From Amylostereum areolatum (Eukaryota; Basidiomycota; Agaricomycetes; Russulales; Stereaceae): a stretch of DNA of 64,000 nt. The position numbers and the translations under genes were made by a program. Below are positions 12,107 to 23,271 of this stretch, one piece after another. The notes below the pieces were generated by a model. That model was not told where the DNA came from. It was given only the letters and a program-made list of their open reading frames with translations, and did no database searches. The stretch's first letter is position 1, and each line of letters starts with the position of its first letter. The stretch is from contig SAXG01000032.1 of assembly GCA_012932865.1 (NCBI GenBank), positions 124,001-188,000 on the forward strand. The letters are read 5' to 3'.

Positions 12107-15100
12107 ATGCAGCCCGCCGACGTACCCTTCAAGGCCTTGTGGGACCGCGCAAAGGACGAGTACACCAAAGTGACAGGTATAGACCTCTCTACAAAGTCTA
12201 TATCTCAAGAGTTGGAAAATTGTGCCTCGGTCGACGACGTTCTGACTGTCGTCGAAGAACAAGTGACCATTTTTCGGGGCTTCCGGAAGGACGACTCAAG
12301 GTGGGAGAAGTTGCGGAAGGTCCTCAAGCCCGTGGTGCATGTCGTGTCGACCCTCTCCGAGGCTTTGGGCGAGGGTGTTTCTCTGGTACATCTTCGTTCC
12401 CTTTCAAGTTTGACACGTTGTCTGACGAACAATCGTTCAGGCCTTCCCCGCCGGGAAGACAATATTCGTCGCGATTAGCGTGCTGTTGGCCGTGCGTTAG
12501 GGTGTGTATTATGGTGAAGATCTCCAGCTGAACGTTTCGTTGTTCACAGGCCACCAAGGGCGTAAGCTCTAGCTACGACTCTCTTACAGACTTGTTCGAC
12601 GTTCTCAAGGCATTCCTCCGCCGCTTGGAGATTCGGAAGGACATCGCGCTGAGTCCGGAATCCAAGACAGGAGAAATCACTGTGAAAATCCTCGCCCAAC
12701 TGCTCTCCGTCCTTGCACTCGCGACGAGCCTCATAAAGAGAAAGCGCTTCAGTGAGTGGCTCGCCAAGTTATTTCCGCACTACCTCACGGGCTATGCAAG
12801 AGCAATACGTGAAGGTTCTGACGGGCAATCAAGACGTCAAGGACGCGCTGAACGCGCTGGACAAGCTGACCGCCGAGGAATCGGGTTTGATAGCGACGGA
12901 GACTTTCGTGGCTACTCACAAAGTCTTGAAGTTCATCAACGCGATGATGTCGGGTACGTCATAAGTAACACTTGCCTGCTGCTCCGCGGTGCTGACGTTG
13001 TGCCCAGACAAGGAAGCATCAGACCGTCATCTCAAAAGCATCCTCGCCCAGCTCGACCTCATTGCTAAATCAGTTTCCGCATCGGAAGGCAGGTGGACAT
13101 TCCAACCTACACCACCAGCAGATCCTTCAGCTTCATTCCGATATCATGCCCCTGAGTGTGATGCTAGCGTGACACCGGATGGAATCCAAAAATGTCATGC
13201 TGATATCAGACTCAACGGGCTCCCTTGGGTCGGAAGCTGAGTTCCTTCGGATTCAATCCAATTATCTTACTAAGCTCGTCAAGGAGCAATCGGCGGGATG
13301 CTGGCTCAAATCATGCTTATCGCAATCTTATCATCCCAATGTGGAAGCAAACAAAGCATCGTAATATATATATCATTCCGAGAACTACCATACAAAGTAC
13401 ATGGGGGGTGTTACAGGATGTCTACGGGTCCAAAAGGAGGAATGAAAAATGAATTAGAGTGTGTTACCTGGCATGCCAGCAAAACGGGATTGAGATAACC
13501 TAGCAAGTGCCAGCGAGCAAAAACCAGAGACCCAGGGGGACCGAGAGCGAGGAGCGAGACGACAACCACAGGCCAAGACTGCAAGCAAAGACCGAGACCG
13601 CGAGTAGAGACCAAGAACACGAGGAAAGACCGAGAGCAAAGCCCATAAGTGCGAAAGAGCCCTCGGCAACAAGAGATCCCCAGGGGTACTAGTAGGGCCT
13701 ATGCATGAGTGGCGTGGTGAGACAGACGAGCAGGAAGTGAGAGATACTAACACGCACCCAGGCTGTTGTCTCAATGCTACTCATGCTCATGAGAGAGCGG
13801 GCTGGAGACCTCGACATTGATGTGAGCGAAGGGGAAAGGGTGGGGTGGTCAAAGCCCACTCTTTGAGGAGATTCCGATATGTGATTCCGGTCTCGAAATC
13901 AGCTATACCGGGGTCTCCAGTGGTAGATGAGATGCTGTGGCCAGGTGGAGGGAGTTGACGTTGAGCGGTGGAGGTGGTGAGAGGAAACAAGAACGACACC
14001 GCGCGACGACGAAAATTGACATTGCTTACATAATCGACTTCAGACTCATCGCGCGGGGACTCCGTTCTTTCCACTTCTTACAAATGCCAGTGAAATGGGC
14101 TTGAAACCGACGGACCAGCTTGTGCTCACGCTGACTTTGGCGTGGAATTGGCTTACACTGACGGAAAAGCGGGATGGAACTCGAATCAGGGGTTTAGATT
14201 CAAGCTGACGTGAAGCCAGCGTGAACCTCCGGTCACGCCATTCGACTCACCCCAACTGGCCATCATAGATTGATGCTGAGGCAACTGCTGGTGGTGTAAT
14301 CCACCGAACCTAACGGTTTCTTGCTGCAGAGTATGCTCGGCGTGCCTCGTTTCAGTTGAACGCGATCAGCGACTCGCAACTGGTGATCCAGCAAACACAG
14401 ACGGAGATCAAGGATCAGTGCAGTACGTCGTCTGGGCTAGCCTTCCATGCTAGTTATCATTGAACCAGGTCATTGCGCCTAGTTGACGAGCGGATTTTAC
14501 GTTGGCTTTCGCCGCCAAGACCTTCAACAAATCACAACTCTGCGTTAGAGCTTCGTCATCCTGGAACGGGGGACTGGTTCCTCTGCGGCGACGATTTCGA
14601 AGGATGGAAGAACATGGCATTGTCGTTTTTGTGGATACATGGAAAACGTTCGTTGGCTCCCGTTTCCTTCAGCGCTGTACGACTGACTGGGAATGTTCAC
14701 TCGCAGCCGGATCCGGAAAGACAGTTCTATGGTGAGGAATTTTCTCAGAATTCGAAGGCAAAGGCTGATCGCCGTGGGCAGCTCCGCGATCATCGAAGAG
14801 CTCAAGCTTGTTCCAAACGCTCGCGTGCTCTACTTCTACTTTGACTTCCGGGACCCGGAGAAACACAGAGCGCGCGGGCTCCTCGCCTCTCTCCTCGACC
14901 AGCTCGCATATTTCTCCCCAGGATGCGCCTCTCTGCTGCGGGACTTGTACGAACGGTGTCACGACGGGCGCGAGCAGCCCAGCACCGCCGCACTGACAGA
15001 ATGTTTGGAGAACATGCTTTCCACGTGCGGCGAGGTCTTCGTCATCTGGGACGCCCTGGACGAGTGCCCCGCACACCCGGAGCGCGCGGAGGTCCTGCAG

Positions 15101-16364
15101 ATAATCAACAACCTCATCAACTGGAAGCGCTGGGGCTTGCATATATGCATGACCAGTCGCCCCGAGATCGACATCAAAGAGCACCTGGCTTCCCTGGCCA
15201 CTCATCAACTGAACCTTCATCTGGCCGACCAACAGGGACGCGACATCGAGTCGTATATCAAACACGTCTTTCAACACGACCCCGCGTTTCGTAGTTGGAA
15301 GGCCGAAGACAAAGAGCTCGCCATACAGACTCTGTCGCAACATGCCAACGGGATGTACGTGCGCGCTTATTTCTTACGACGAGCCGAAACCTGACGGAGA
15401 AGGCAGGTTCCGCTGGGTGTTTTGCCAAATCGACGCATTGCGCAATTGTCTGCCGATGGACATCCGACGCACACTACAAGATCTGCCGAAGACCTTGAAC
15501 GAAACGTACCAGCGGATCCTACAGAACATCAAGAAAAGCTTTTCACCCCACGCTCTTCGTCTCTTCCAGTGTCTCGCGTTTTCGGAGCGCCCGCTCCATA
15601 TCTTAGAGCTGGTCGACGTCCTTTCCGTTGATTTCGACTCGGGCCCCATCCCAACGTTCGATCCTTCGTACCGGCCCTTGGAGGCGGAAGTACTGCGCAT
15701 CTGCTCGAGTCTCGTCGTACTGGACAACGAAACAGGAATAGTGCAGTTCGCTCACTTCTCCGTTCAGGAATATATGCTCTCGGAGGATCTTTCCAGCACG
15801 GAAGGCGTATCCTTCTATCACATTGATGCTCTGCAGTCGCACACCATCCTAGCCCAGGTTTGCCTGAGCATGCTGATATACAATTCCGCTGTCGACGGCG
15901 CAGGCCATGAGGAAGCTGGGGTTTATTTTATACAGTATGCTGCTGTGCACTGGTTTACGCACGTGCAGTATGAGAGCGTTGCGGACGATATCACGGTGGA
16001 AGTAATGATGGAAATGCTATTCCACCCACAGAACCCCCTCCTGTCTCGATTTGACCCTCACGCCGGACCTGTTAATGAGCAAGAAGACGAGCGGGCGTTC
16101 TCCGACTTGCCAGAACTATTTCCACCTTCATACTCAAATATCAGCCAGTTCCTACAGAGGGAAGTTATGTCATGGAGACTGTCTTTGATTGCTACACTCC
16201 CCTTCCCCTCCCAGCTCGTTTCACTTGCGTATGTTTATGTCTTCGTCGTGCCTTGGATCTATGCGATTTATTCGTCCTTTTACAATCCTTCACCCTTTGG
16301 GTTTACGCCGCAGGCCCTACTTCTTTCACAACGCGACGACAACACATTCATCTCTACGTACTAG
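12107..16364 (+). CDS. NLR1: STAND/NLR-like receptor with Goodbye-type N-domain and NACHT ATPase
   Basis: Fungal NLR-like protein, a class linked to non-self recognition and regulated cell death. Exons in order: a helical N-terminal domain like the fungal STAND Goodbye domain (LWDRAKDEYTKVTGIDL, FPAGKTIFVAISVLLA, YDSLTDLFDVLKAFLRRLE); a helical linker (TGNQDVKDALNALDKLT, SDRHLKSILAQLD); a conserved joining segment (VDERILRWLSPP); and a NACHT domain. Walker A reads GKPGSGKT across two introns (14659-14707). Walker B is VFVIWDALDECP, and a later motif is CMTSRPE. After the intron at about 15357-15405 comes the FRWVFCQIDALR block and the winged-helix-like HFSVQEYMLS region. The frame ends at 16364 without ankyrin or WD repeats, unlike the paralogue NLR2. 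The exact 3' end is uncertain because the last 60 residues look hydrophobic and atypical. An unusually long intron lies at 13089-14329. Confidence 0.85.
13089..14329 (+). other. 1.24 kb GC-AG intron of NLR1
   Basis: NLR2 has the same junction as a normal GT-AG intron of about 50 nt (TCGGAAG|GTATGT). In NLR1 the exon ends TCGGAAG|GCAGGT and the matching downstream exon (AGTATGCTCGG, EYARRAS) starts at 14330 after TTGCTGCAG. Joining these keeps the frame, so a GC donor is inferred. The extra length contains the LTR-like segment at 13409-13752 plus unassigned sequence. Confidence 0.6.
13409..13752 (+). mobile_element. Solo-LTR-like fragment in NLR1 intron
   Basis: The segment begins TGTTACAGGATG directly after a G6 run that looks like a polypurine tract, and ends GATACTAACA, giving TGTTA...TAACA termini typical of LTRs. 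No 5-bp target duplication was found (GGGGG against CGCAC). It may be the 3' LTR of a truncated element rather than a clean solo LTR. The interior is rich in GAGACC/GACCGAGA repeats. Confidence 0.45.
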
Positions 16365-16907
16365 CTAGCCACCATGTACTGCCAAACTGATACGAAGGAT
16401 AGCGAGTGGGTACACGTCCGAGATCACTGGATTAAGAGATATCGGTGGCCGTCTAAAGTACTTATGGGCGAATGAGCTGAAATCGGCGGGAATGATAACA
16501 TAGCGACGTCGTTAGCACGCGGGAAAGAGGGAAATGTCAGACACGCGGAGAATATTTGATAAAACGGGTATATGTGGGGAGTAGAGGTGCTGATGGCGGA
16601 GGTAAAACATCCAAAAAAGTCCCAAGCAGGTAAATACAAGGTGTGCGGGAAGAAGGAACAGTGCCGTACGGAAGAGAGGGAGACGACGGACGTGAAAAGG
16701 TAAAGCGAAGAACGGAACATGGGTGCAAATGTGGGCGTGATGTGTAAGTATGGTGGGACCTTGTCTTTGGAAACCGAACAGTGGAGGCCGACGTGGAAGT
16801 TCGTGAGGCGGTCGGCAGCCGGTAGCTAGACGAGGGCTTCACGAGATATAGTCGTTGTCGAAGAACAGCGGGTTCGACAATGGCGACATCCACCTCCGCA
16901 AGTTCGT
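16365..16907. other. Intergenic or 3' part of the neighbouring unknown gene
   Basis: No supported gene. The minus strand near 16830-16900 still shows a coding-like frame that may be a terminal exon of the unknown gene to the right. Confidence 0.35.
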
Positions 16908-17884
16908 TCACCCACATGCAGTATGTAGTCGCATGACCGATTCGGGGAAGGTTGTTGGGGACAAGACAACCTTCACGGTTTCAATATGACCGTCCTTGCC
17001 AACGATGTTGAAACGAAAGGGATAGGCTTTAGTATTGAAGAGTTTGAAACGACGGCAGGACTCCCAGGAGAGGAAGTTGAGTTCGGAAGTCGCACGTCGG
17101 GTGGAAGGCGACCGATCTTTATGTGACAGCAACAGGCGGTCCACAGCATGCGACGGCCCAAATTATTGGCCAAAGGGTTGCTAACAGAGATGTACGTTAG
17201 CTTGACCACGATGAGAGCGATGTAACGAAAGTACTTTAGCCAGATTATGGACCTTGCCAGGGGTCACGGGCGAGCCATCTACGTCCAACTCCCCAAAACC
17301 AAACGACGACCTCTTCTCCACAACATGCTCCAACGACCCCTCAAATACGACCCACGGTCGAACGACTTCATGAAGGCCGCCATCCTCGGCGCGGGGACCC
17401 ACCAATCTGTCTTTTAAGTCTGGATCGAAGCGTGCTAAGTAGAGACGATCGACGCGGCGGAGAACTGTCCGCGAAGGGTGGCCAATCTAGCGCCAATGCC
17501 GACTGAGAACACGCGATATTTCCTTGGGCGAACCGTACCGAAAACCCGCGTCTTGAGTCCAAGTCCACGGATCGGATACAAGGTCGGTGACGAGGATGGC
17601 AATGGCGGGGAGCCTTCGTCCTTTCTTGTCGTCCAATATGGGTTGGGAATGTGGAGCTTGAGGGGGGAAAGGGTATGGAGTGTGATGCGTGGAAGTGCTG
17701 GGTGTTTCAGACAGTGGCGCGCAAGTTTTGTGGGTGATTTGTTCACCGTGGGGTCCATGGCTGGGGCATCTTGATATCGCACGCCTGCGGTTTGAGTACG
17801 GCGTGGAGGTTGAACGTTCAAATGCAGGGCGACCACTACGAAACAGCGCCAATACCACCCTAGTCGCTCCGACTCGACACACAA
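16908..17884 (-). CDS. Unidentified multi-exon gene (approximate limits)
   Basis: No family recognised. Three minus-strand stretches look coding by composition and charge pattern. The first (about 17640-17490) includes ILDDKKGRRLPAIAILVTD and DAGFRYGSPKEI. The second (about 17490-17200) includes RRVDRLYLARFDPDLKDRLV, then HEVVRPWVVFEGSLEHVVE and FGFGELDVDGSPVTPGKVHN. The third (17144-16908) includes SELNFLSWESCRRFKLFNTK and FNIVGKDGHIETVKVVLS. They lie in different frames and the intron borders joining them could not be fixed, so a decayed gene is possible. The gene is tail-to-tail with NLR1. Confidence 0.35.
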
Positions 17885-18571
17885 TGCAGCCTTAAGCCCG
17901 GGGAAGGAGAAAAACAGAGTTAGGTGTCTTTACGTGCAGACGGCATGCTCGTAGCTTACCTGAATTCGGCTCTCCAGGCTCGGTTGCTAGATGGATATTG
18001 TGAGGACGATTTTGGGGACGTCGAGCGTCGAGCGCTCGAGTATTTACGGACGGTGAACGGCGCAAGGGACTGAAGGCCAATCAATAGTAGGGGTCTGACG
18101 AAGGTGAGCGTTGGTCAAGGAAGAATGTATTTTCAAGCTCTATTCCCAGGTCGAAGGGGATGGGGTTTGTGTGAGCGTAGATGCATGACTTGGTTAGAAT
18201 GTAAAAGTTCAAGATAACAGCCCTGGTCGAGTGGCGACGCCCATGAGTGTTGGAGGAAATCAACGGGTACAGGCCCTATAGCCACCTGGCATACACATCG
18301 AGTCGTCACCCGCTCCGTATAGTGTACCCATCTTGCTCCCCGGGATGTCGATGCAGGAAAGGTGTACTGGGGCTCACGCCACCTGCGACCGCCTGCGGCT
18401 TCAAGCCTGGCCCTCTTGCCACCGGAAGACGTGCATCGTTCATGGTCTCGAACGCATCTGGTAGTGTACAACATGCATAAGTCGTATACAAAGCAAAGGT
18501 CGCATGGTACACACACATGCTCATCCGGAGAACAGAGATGAAAAATGGTCAACGAAAGAGAAGGTTGAGAC
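17885..18571. other. Intergenic, no gene recognised
   Basis: About 690 bp between the unknown gene and the 3' end of the CHZ1 gene. No supported reading frame or repeat was seen. Confidence 0.4.
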
Positions 18572-19170
18572 CTACTCGTCGTCGTCGTCGTCGTCATCCT
18601 CGTCTTTACGTCCGGTTCCCTTGTCCTCTTCCGACTCGTCCTCTTCCCCCACCGCGTCCTCATCGTCGTCCTCCTCTTCCGACTCCACCTTTTTCTTGCT
18701 GCTTCCCGGCCTCTTGCTCGAGCTCGGAGGCTTCGCCTTCTTGCTACTGCTTTCGATGGGTTTGCTCTTCTTCTTTTTCGGCTTTACCTCCTCTTCGTCG
18801 TCGTCATCGTCGTCGTCGTCGTCTCCTGGAATAGGCGCAACTTTGGTGTAGTCGATGCGCTTGCCACGTGTGCGGCGGCCACCCGAGATGATATTGCTCG
18901 TGTCGAGCGCGGCAAGTTCATCTGTGGACAATATCAGCGCGACGAACTGTGGCGAAAAAGGTTAAGGCGCACCTTCACCTACACCGTCGTCATCAGAGGC
19001 ATCCGCCTTGAAATCGTCTTCATCCTCGTCGCGTTTCGGTCTGCGAGTCGAAGTTCAACATCCCATGTTCAGACGCGCAATCAACGGGGTCGCGTATGGA
19101 GAGGCTAAACGCACTTTTTGCTGCGCTTCTTGTCGGGCTCTTCGGCTCTGCGTTTTGTACGAGAGGACAT
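18572..19170 (-). CDS. CHZ1: Histone H2A.Z-specific chaperone CHZ1
   Basis: Small acidic nuclear chaperone that binds H2A.Z-H2B dimers for SWR1-dependent exchange. The start at 19170 gives MSSRTKRRAEEPDKKRSKK, a basic nuclear-localisation-like N-terminus. A 73-nt intron leads to RPKRDEDEDDFKADASDDDG and a 51-nt intron to the CHZ motif DTSNIISGGRRTRGKRIDYT, the family signature. The rest is low complexity: an acidic D/E run, a lysine-rich KPKKKKSKP stretch and a long acidic tail with a final run of D residues. Total length is about 160 residues, normal for the family. The acidic GAC/GAT codon runs make the plus strand appear as serine-rich frames, which are not genes. Confidence 0.92.
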
Positions 19171-20862
19171 GGTGGATCGAAGGAGGAAGAGGTGGCGGGG
19201 GAGAGTGGGAGAGTGGGAAGCGCTCTGGTCGTCGGCGTCGTTGTCGGTGGCAGGTGGGAAAGTTGGAAACGCGCTCACGCGTCTGAATCAGCTCCCGTCG
19301 CGTGACTTTTCCTCTTCTTCCAGCTTCCTCCCTCCAAGAGTCCAGGACCCTCCTGCGTGACCGACACTTGTACATACATACAACCCATCGTCATTACGAA
19401 GGACGGAAGTTCGAAATATACAAGCGGCCATGCACCTTTCATCCCCCAAAACTCCCCACGCCCCAACCCCTGGCACGCAACAGACGGCCTCGCCTCTGCA
19501 CGGACGCCACGAACGGGCCCGAACGCGCGACTTGACCAAGATGTTCACTTGTCTTGTCGTGTCATCTCTTGCCCCCAGAACAACTCTGTTCCCAACCGAT
19601 ACCCTAATCATTGCCCCATCGAGCCTCGCAGCTGCTGGTTCATCTCAAATTGGTCTGGATCCTCAGACGGTAACGCCGCCCACGAGTCACGACAGCTTCC
19701 GGAAACTGACATAACGCATCGTGCGCCGTATGTGTTCTTCCCATGCCTGTCTCTTCGCGCGCTCAATGATGACCAGAATTCGGGATCTGTCTTGACATTT
19801 TACGAACATGCGCCCTCGCTTGCGACGCGAGCAATCACGCCCACGGAGTACTTCCAAATGTCCTCGAGCGGATATGTCGAACAAATGGATGAAGTCCGGA
19901 GACACATATCACGATACGCGATCCTTCCTGGTGTTCTGGAACTTATCCTCGAGGCCGTGTCGTACGCGAAAACTTCGCAATTCGTCAAATCTTGAGCTAC
20001 AACGTGCAGCGAGAACCGAACATGGAATGCTCGTGGAATCTGAGTTGGGGTTCATCCTTCTTTCGTACGTACAATCTCCTTTACCCCCTTTGACTCGCTT
20101 AGATCTCCAAACTTAATCGAAACACTGTATGTGCACGATGCGCATGTTCACCATCCCGGACTTCAGCCCGTCCACACGCGTCCGCCGCCGATCTCGCCAG
20201 AGTCAAACCATAACTCAAATGAAGATGCAAGCGAAATCTATCTGCCCCCGCTTCGTCCACCTCGTCTCAATTCCTCCTCGCGTGCCCCCTCAATCTCCAC
20301 GCTTCGAATACACAACTATAATGAAACCGCGTCTTCCATCTGGTCCCGCCGCACCCTGTCGGCAGCTGTCGGCGACGTCTTTCTCCCTATTCCCTTCTTT
20401 TTGCCTCTCTGACCCTTTCTTAAGGCCGGTAAGTACTCCCGCAGACCCCTTCCACCGATATCTCCGACCCTCCGCCGTGCTCGGCCTCGCGACGATGGGC
20501 GCAGACATGTGCATGTGGGGGGTTAGGTTCGTTGACGTGTTCGAAGGACTTCTCCACGCACACATCTTCCCATGCATGCACCCAGGGCGAACCCTCATTT
20601 CTAAGGTTGCTTGTGCGCTTCTGCTGCCAGACCGGGGCAAATTGCTATCTCATCTTCTTTGCACGTAGAGTACTATGCACGTACCCGCTATCCGCCTTAT
20701 CAATTCACGCCATAAAACGCCTCTGCCATAAGTCAAGGTTCCGCGTTGTTTACATCAAGAAGTGAATCTACGAGACCCAGAAATTATGCGAACTACTTGA
20801 TAATCGCACAAGACCAAGGAATCCCTTCCGCCGTCCTTCCCGCCATGTTCAAAGTTCAGGGC
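19171..20862. other. Gene-poor stretch with one copy of a diverged repeat
   Basis: About 1.7 kb upstream of CHZ1. Long open frames on the plus strand (up to 212 codons) have no recognisable motif. The segment 20456-20553 has a diverged partner at 23936-24021. A minus-strand peptide SAPIVAR is readable at both places, so these may be relics of one decayed coding sequence. Confidence 0.4.
20456..20553. repeat. Diverged direct repeat, copy A
   Basis: Shares ATATCTCC, CCTCCGCC, CGATGGGCGC and GACGTGTTCGA, in the same order and spacing, with 23936-24021. The copies differ at many bases and by small gaps. They flank the membrane-protein gene at 20863-23271. Confidence 0.55.
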
Positions 20863-23271
20863 TCAGGGCCCCTTCGTGTATTCCTTCTCAATCGTTCTAT
20901 CCTCGTCGACCCTGAATCTCTGAGGCCTGTGACGTGGCTGAAAGTGGCCGTCCTCCCTCACAAACCCTACGGCCAATCGGTGGTACGCCGTTCCCTCCCC
21001 CTCCTTGAGAAGATCAACCGTGGACGTCATCAGTAATGAATGTGTAGCCTCCGTTGTGCCGAACCGGTCTACGACACTCGCGAGGGGATTTGTGAGCTTA
21101 AGGTGCGCAAGTTCGACCATGCTGCCGTCCTCGATTACGTGGTGACCCTTCTCTGTACCGATTCTGCGAGAAGGAAGGAAGCAGAGGAGGCAGAGGAGGA
21201 GCGCACACAACGCGTAGAGGTACAGGAGTGCAATCAACGTGTACAGCGGCCCATGCGGATAACGGGTCACGACGACCGTCGTGACGTTGTTTCCGCTCGT
21301 GGCCGGGATTCTCTCGAATAGTGGTGCGGCGTAGCCCAACATGGCAGAGGATATATTTCTGGATAGGTAATTCTGGAACCCGATGACTGACAGGTTCGGC
21401 GTGGGTTGCAGAGTCGTGGCTAGGTGATCTGCTAGGAAGAGGGAATAAGCGGTGTCGAACGCGGCAAGGAGGGCAGATGTCGTGTTGAAGTTTGATAGCA
21501 CCGGATTTCCATCGAACGAGAACTGGCCGACAGGGCTGTCCCTCGTGCTGTAGACGACGGAGACATTGTATGCCGTCATGCTGCACGTGCCCACGTAGAA
21601 AACAAATGTTTCGGGGACGCCGACGATAGGATACCATCCAGCAGAGTCGTCGGGATCTGGAAAGGAGATCATTTCTGGTTTTCCTGACCAGGAAAGCATG
21701 ACTTGAGCGCCGGACGGGTTAAGCAGGGACCCGAGGGCATAACCCCCGCCTCCGAAGTCATTGACATCAAGTATGTCATTGCTCGACAAATTATACTGCT
21801 GAACGGTGCTAGCGATTGGGACCGATGTCGTCCCTAATTGAACACTGGTGTTTATGGGCGGGTTGAATGAAGGGCATAGAAGGATCGCCTGCCCGACGTA
21901 CTGTCCCGGGTTCACCTCGCAGTTGGTCACCGGCTCGCACGATGCGTTCAACGCAAAAGTGTCGAATTTCAGCGCGCTGACGTTGACAGGGAGTGCGCTC
22001 GGCGCGAGGATAGCAAGCCCGTCTACATAGATTGTTTGTGAGATGAGGCTGCTGTTCTCGACGACGGCTACGCCTTCGTTGACTAGCACAGCGTTACCCC
22101 AGAATTCGTGGCTGGGCCCGCTCGACTCGCTAGGAGTAAAGTTCATGGCATGCTGGCAATTTCCGTAGTTTGAAGTTGAATTGAACAGATTGACCTGAAC
22201 GGGACCGGGGCAGAGACTCGTGTTGATCTCGGAACCGACGAACGGCAGTGAATGCGACACGATGGGCATTATGAAGTCATGAGCAAACGATGTCACTGTA
22301 AATTGCAACCAGAAGTGAGCGCCGCTAAACAAACCATGAAAATATCATTAAACGTGTTACTACACAGTGGGACCACTAGGAAAAATAGACGAAGCACTCA
22401 CGTTATGGCAGCAGGCAAGCAAAGATATACCAACGCTCCACTAAATGCGTGCTTGACGATTCCAGGGACGATCGGCCTTTCCCTTTGCATACACACCAAG
22501 TAGTACATCGCGCACAACACGGTCCAGATCCCAGGAGACGCGCACAGGAGAAGAAGAAGTCCGTACTGGCGGGGCGTCGGCAACGCCATATTATGCCTGC
22601 ATTCTTCTGCATGGGCGCAGATCCATTTGTGTGCCGACCAGTAGCCAAAGACACCCAGAACGAACGTCGTGGTCCATGACACCACGGTAGCCTTCCAGAG
22701 AAGTAAATGCATAATTCGGTATGATGTGGTGTAAACAACTCACTGCGACTGTGGAAATGGCCATGCCATATAGATGGGTCGTATTCGCACTGCCACCTAT
22801 TATCCGTCCTAGGATATGCTGTATGTTTCCGGTCCTCTCGTCGGCAACGATGGCCCCGTGGAATTCCGCATCCTCATCTGCAGGATGTTGGGTGACTCTA
22901 CGAAGCCGGAGCCAGAACAGCAAGGCCGTTGTGATAGCTGCAGCTAAGAAAAAGGAAATAAAGGCGGGAAGAACGGCCAGGAGCCCCAGTCGTCGTGATT
23001 TATAGTAGATAGGATCCGGTGGGGGGCCGTTGGATGGTGCGTTGTTGCCGGATTCCCGAGGAGTCGATCGATGGGCTGTACGCCCCGCCAGTCGTGTTTG
23101 GGAGGATGCGCGCCCCGTTCGGGGATGGGAAGATGCGCGTCCTGGTCGGTGGGGGTGGGATGTCGTACGGCTGTCAGACCTCGGTCGGTGGTGGGATGAT
23201 GTGCTGCCGTTATTAGCACTCGGACCAGTGGATGGTGCGTTGTGGGCTGCTCTTCCAGCAGTAGAAGACAT
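20863..23271 (-). CDS. Polytopic membrane protein with large N-glycosylated loop, unknown function
   Basis: No named family recognised; large membrane proteins of this layout are common in Agaricomycetes. The start at 23271 encodes MSSTAGRAAHNAPS and a hydrophilic Ser/Arg/His-rich N-terminus of about 90 residues (repeated SHPHRPGRASSHP-like segments). Helices follow: LLAVLPAFISFFLAAAITTA, then after an intron VVSWTTTFVLGVFGYW, LLLLLCASPGIWTVLCAMYY and GALVYLCLPAAIT. After another intron (near 22330-22400) lies a loop of about 300 residues with many NxS/T sites and cysteines (22300-21260). A final helix (LYTLIALLYLYALCALLLCL) precedes a cytosolic tail ending at 20863. The layout suggests a surface or secretory-pathway protein with its glycosylated domain facing outward. 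Confidence 0.75.

Noticed and set aside
18504..18851. Serine-rich plus-strand frame
   Set aside because: Antisense of the acidic tail of CHZ1.
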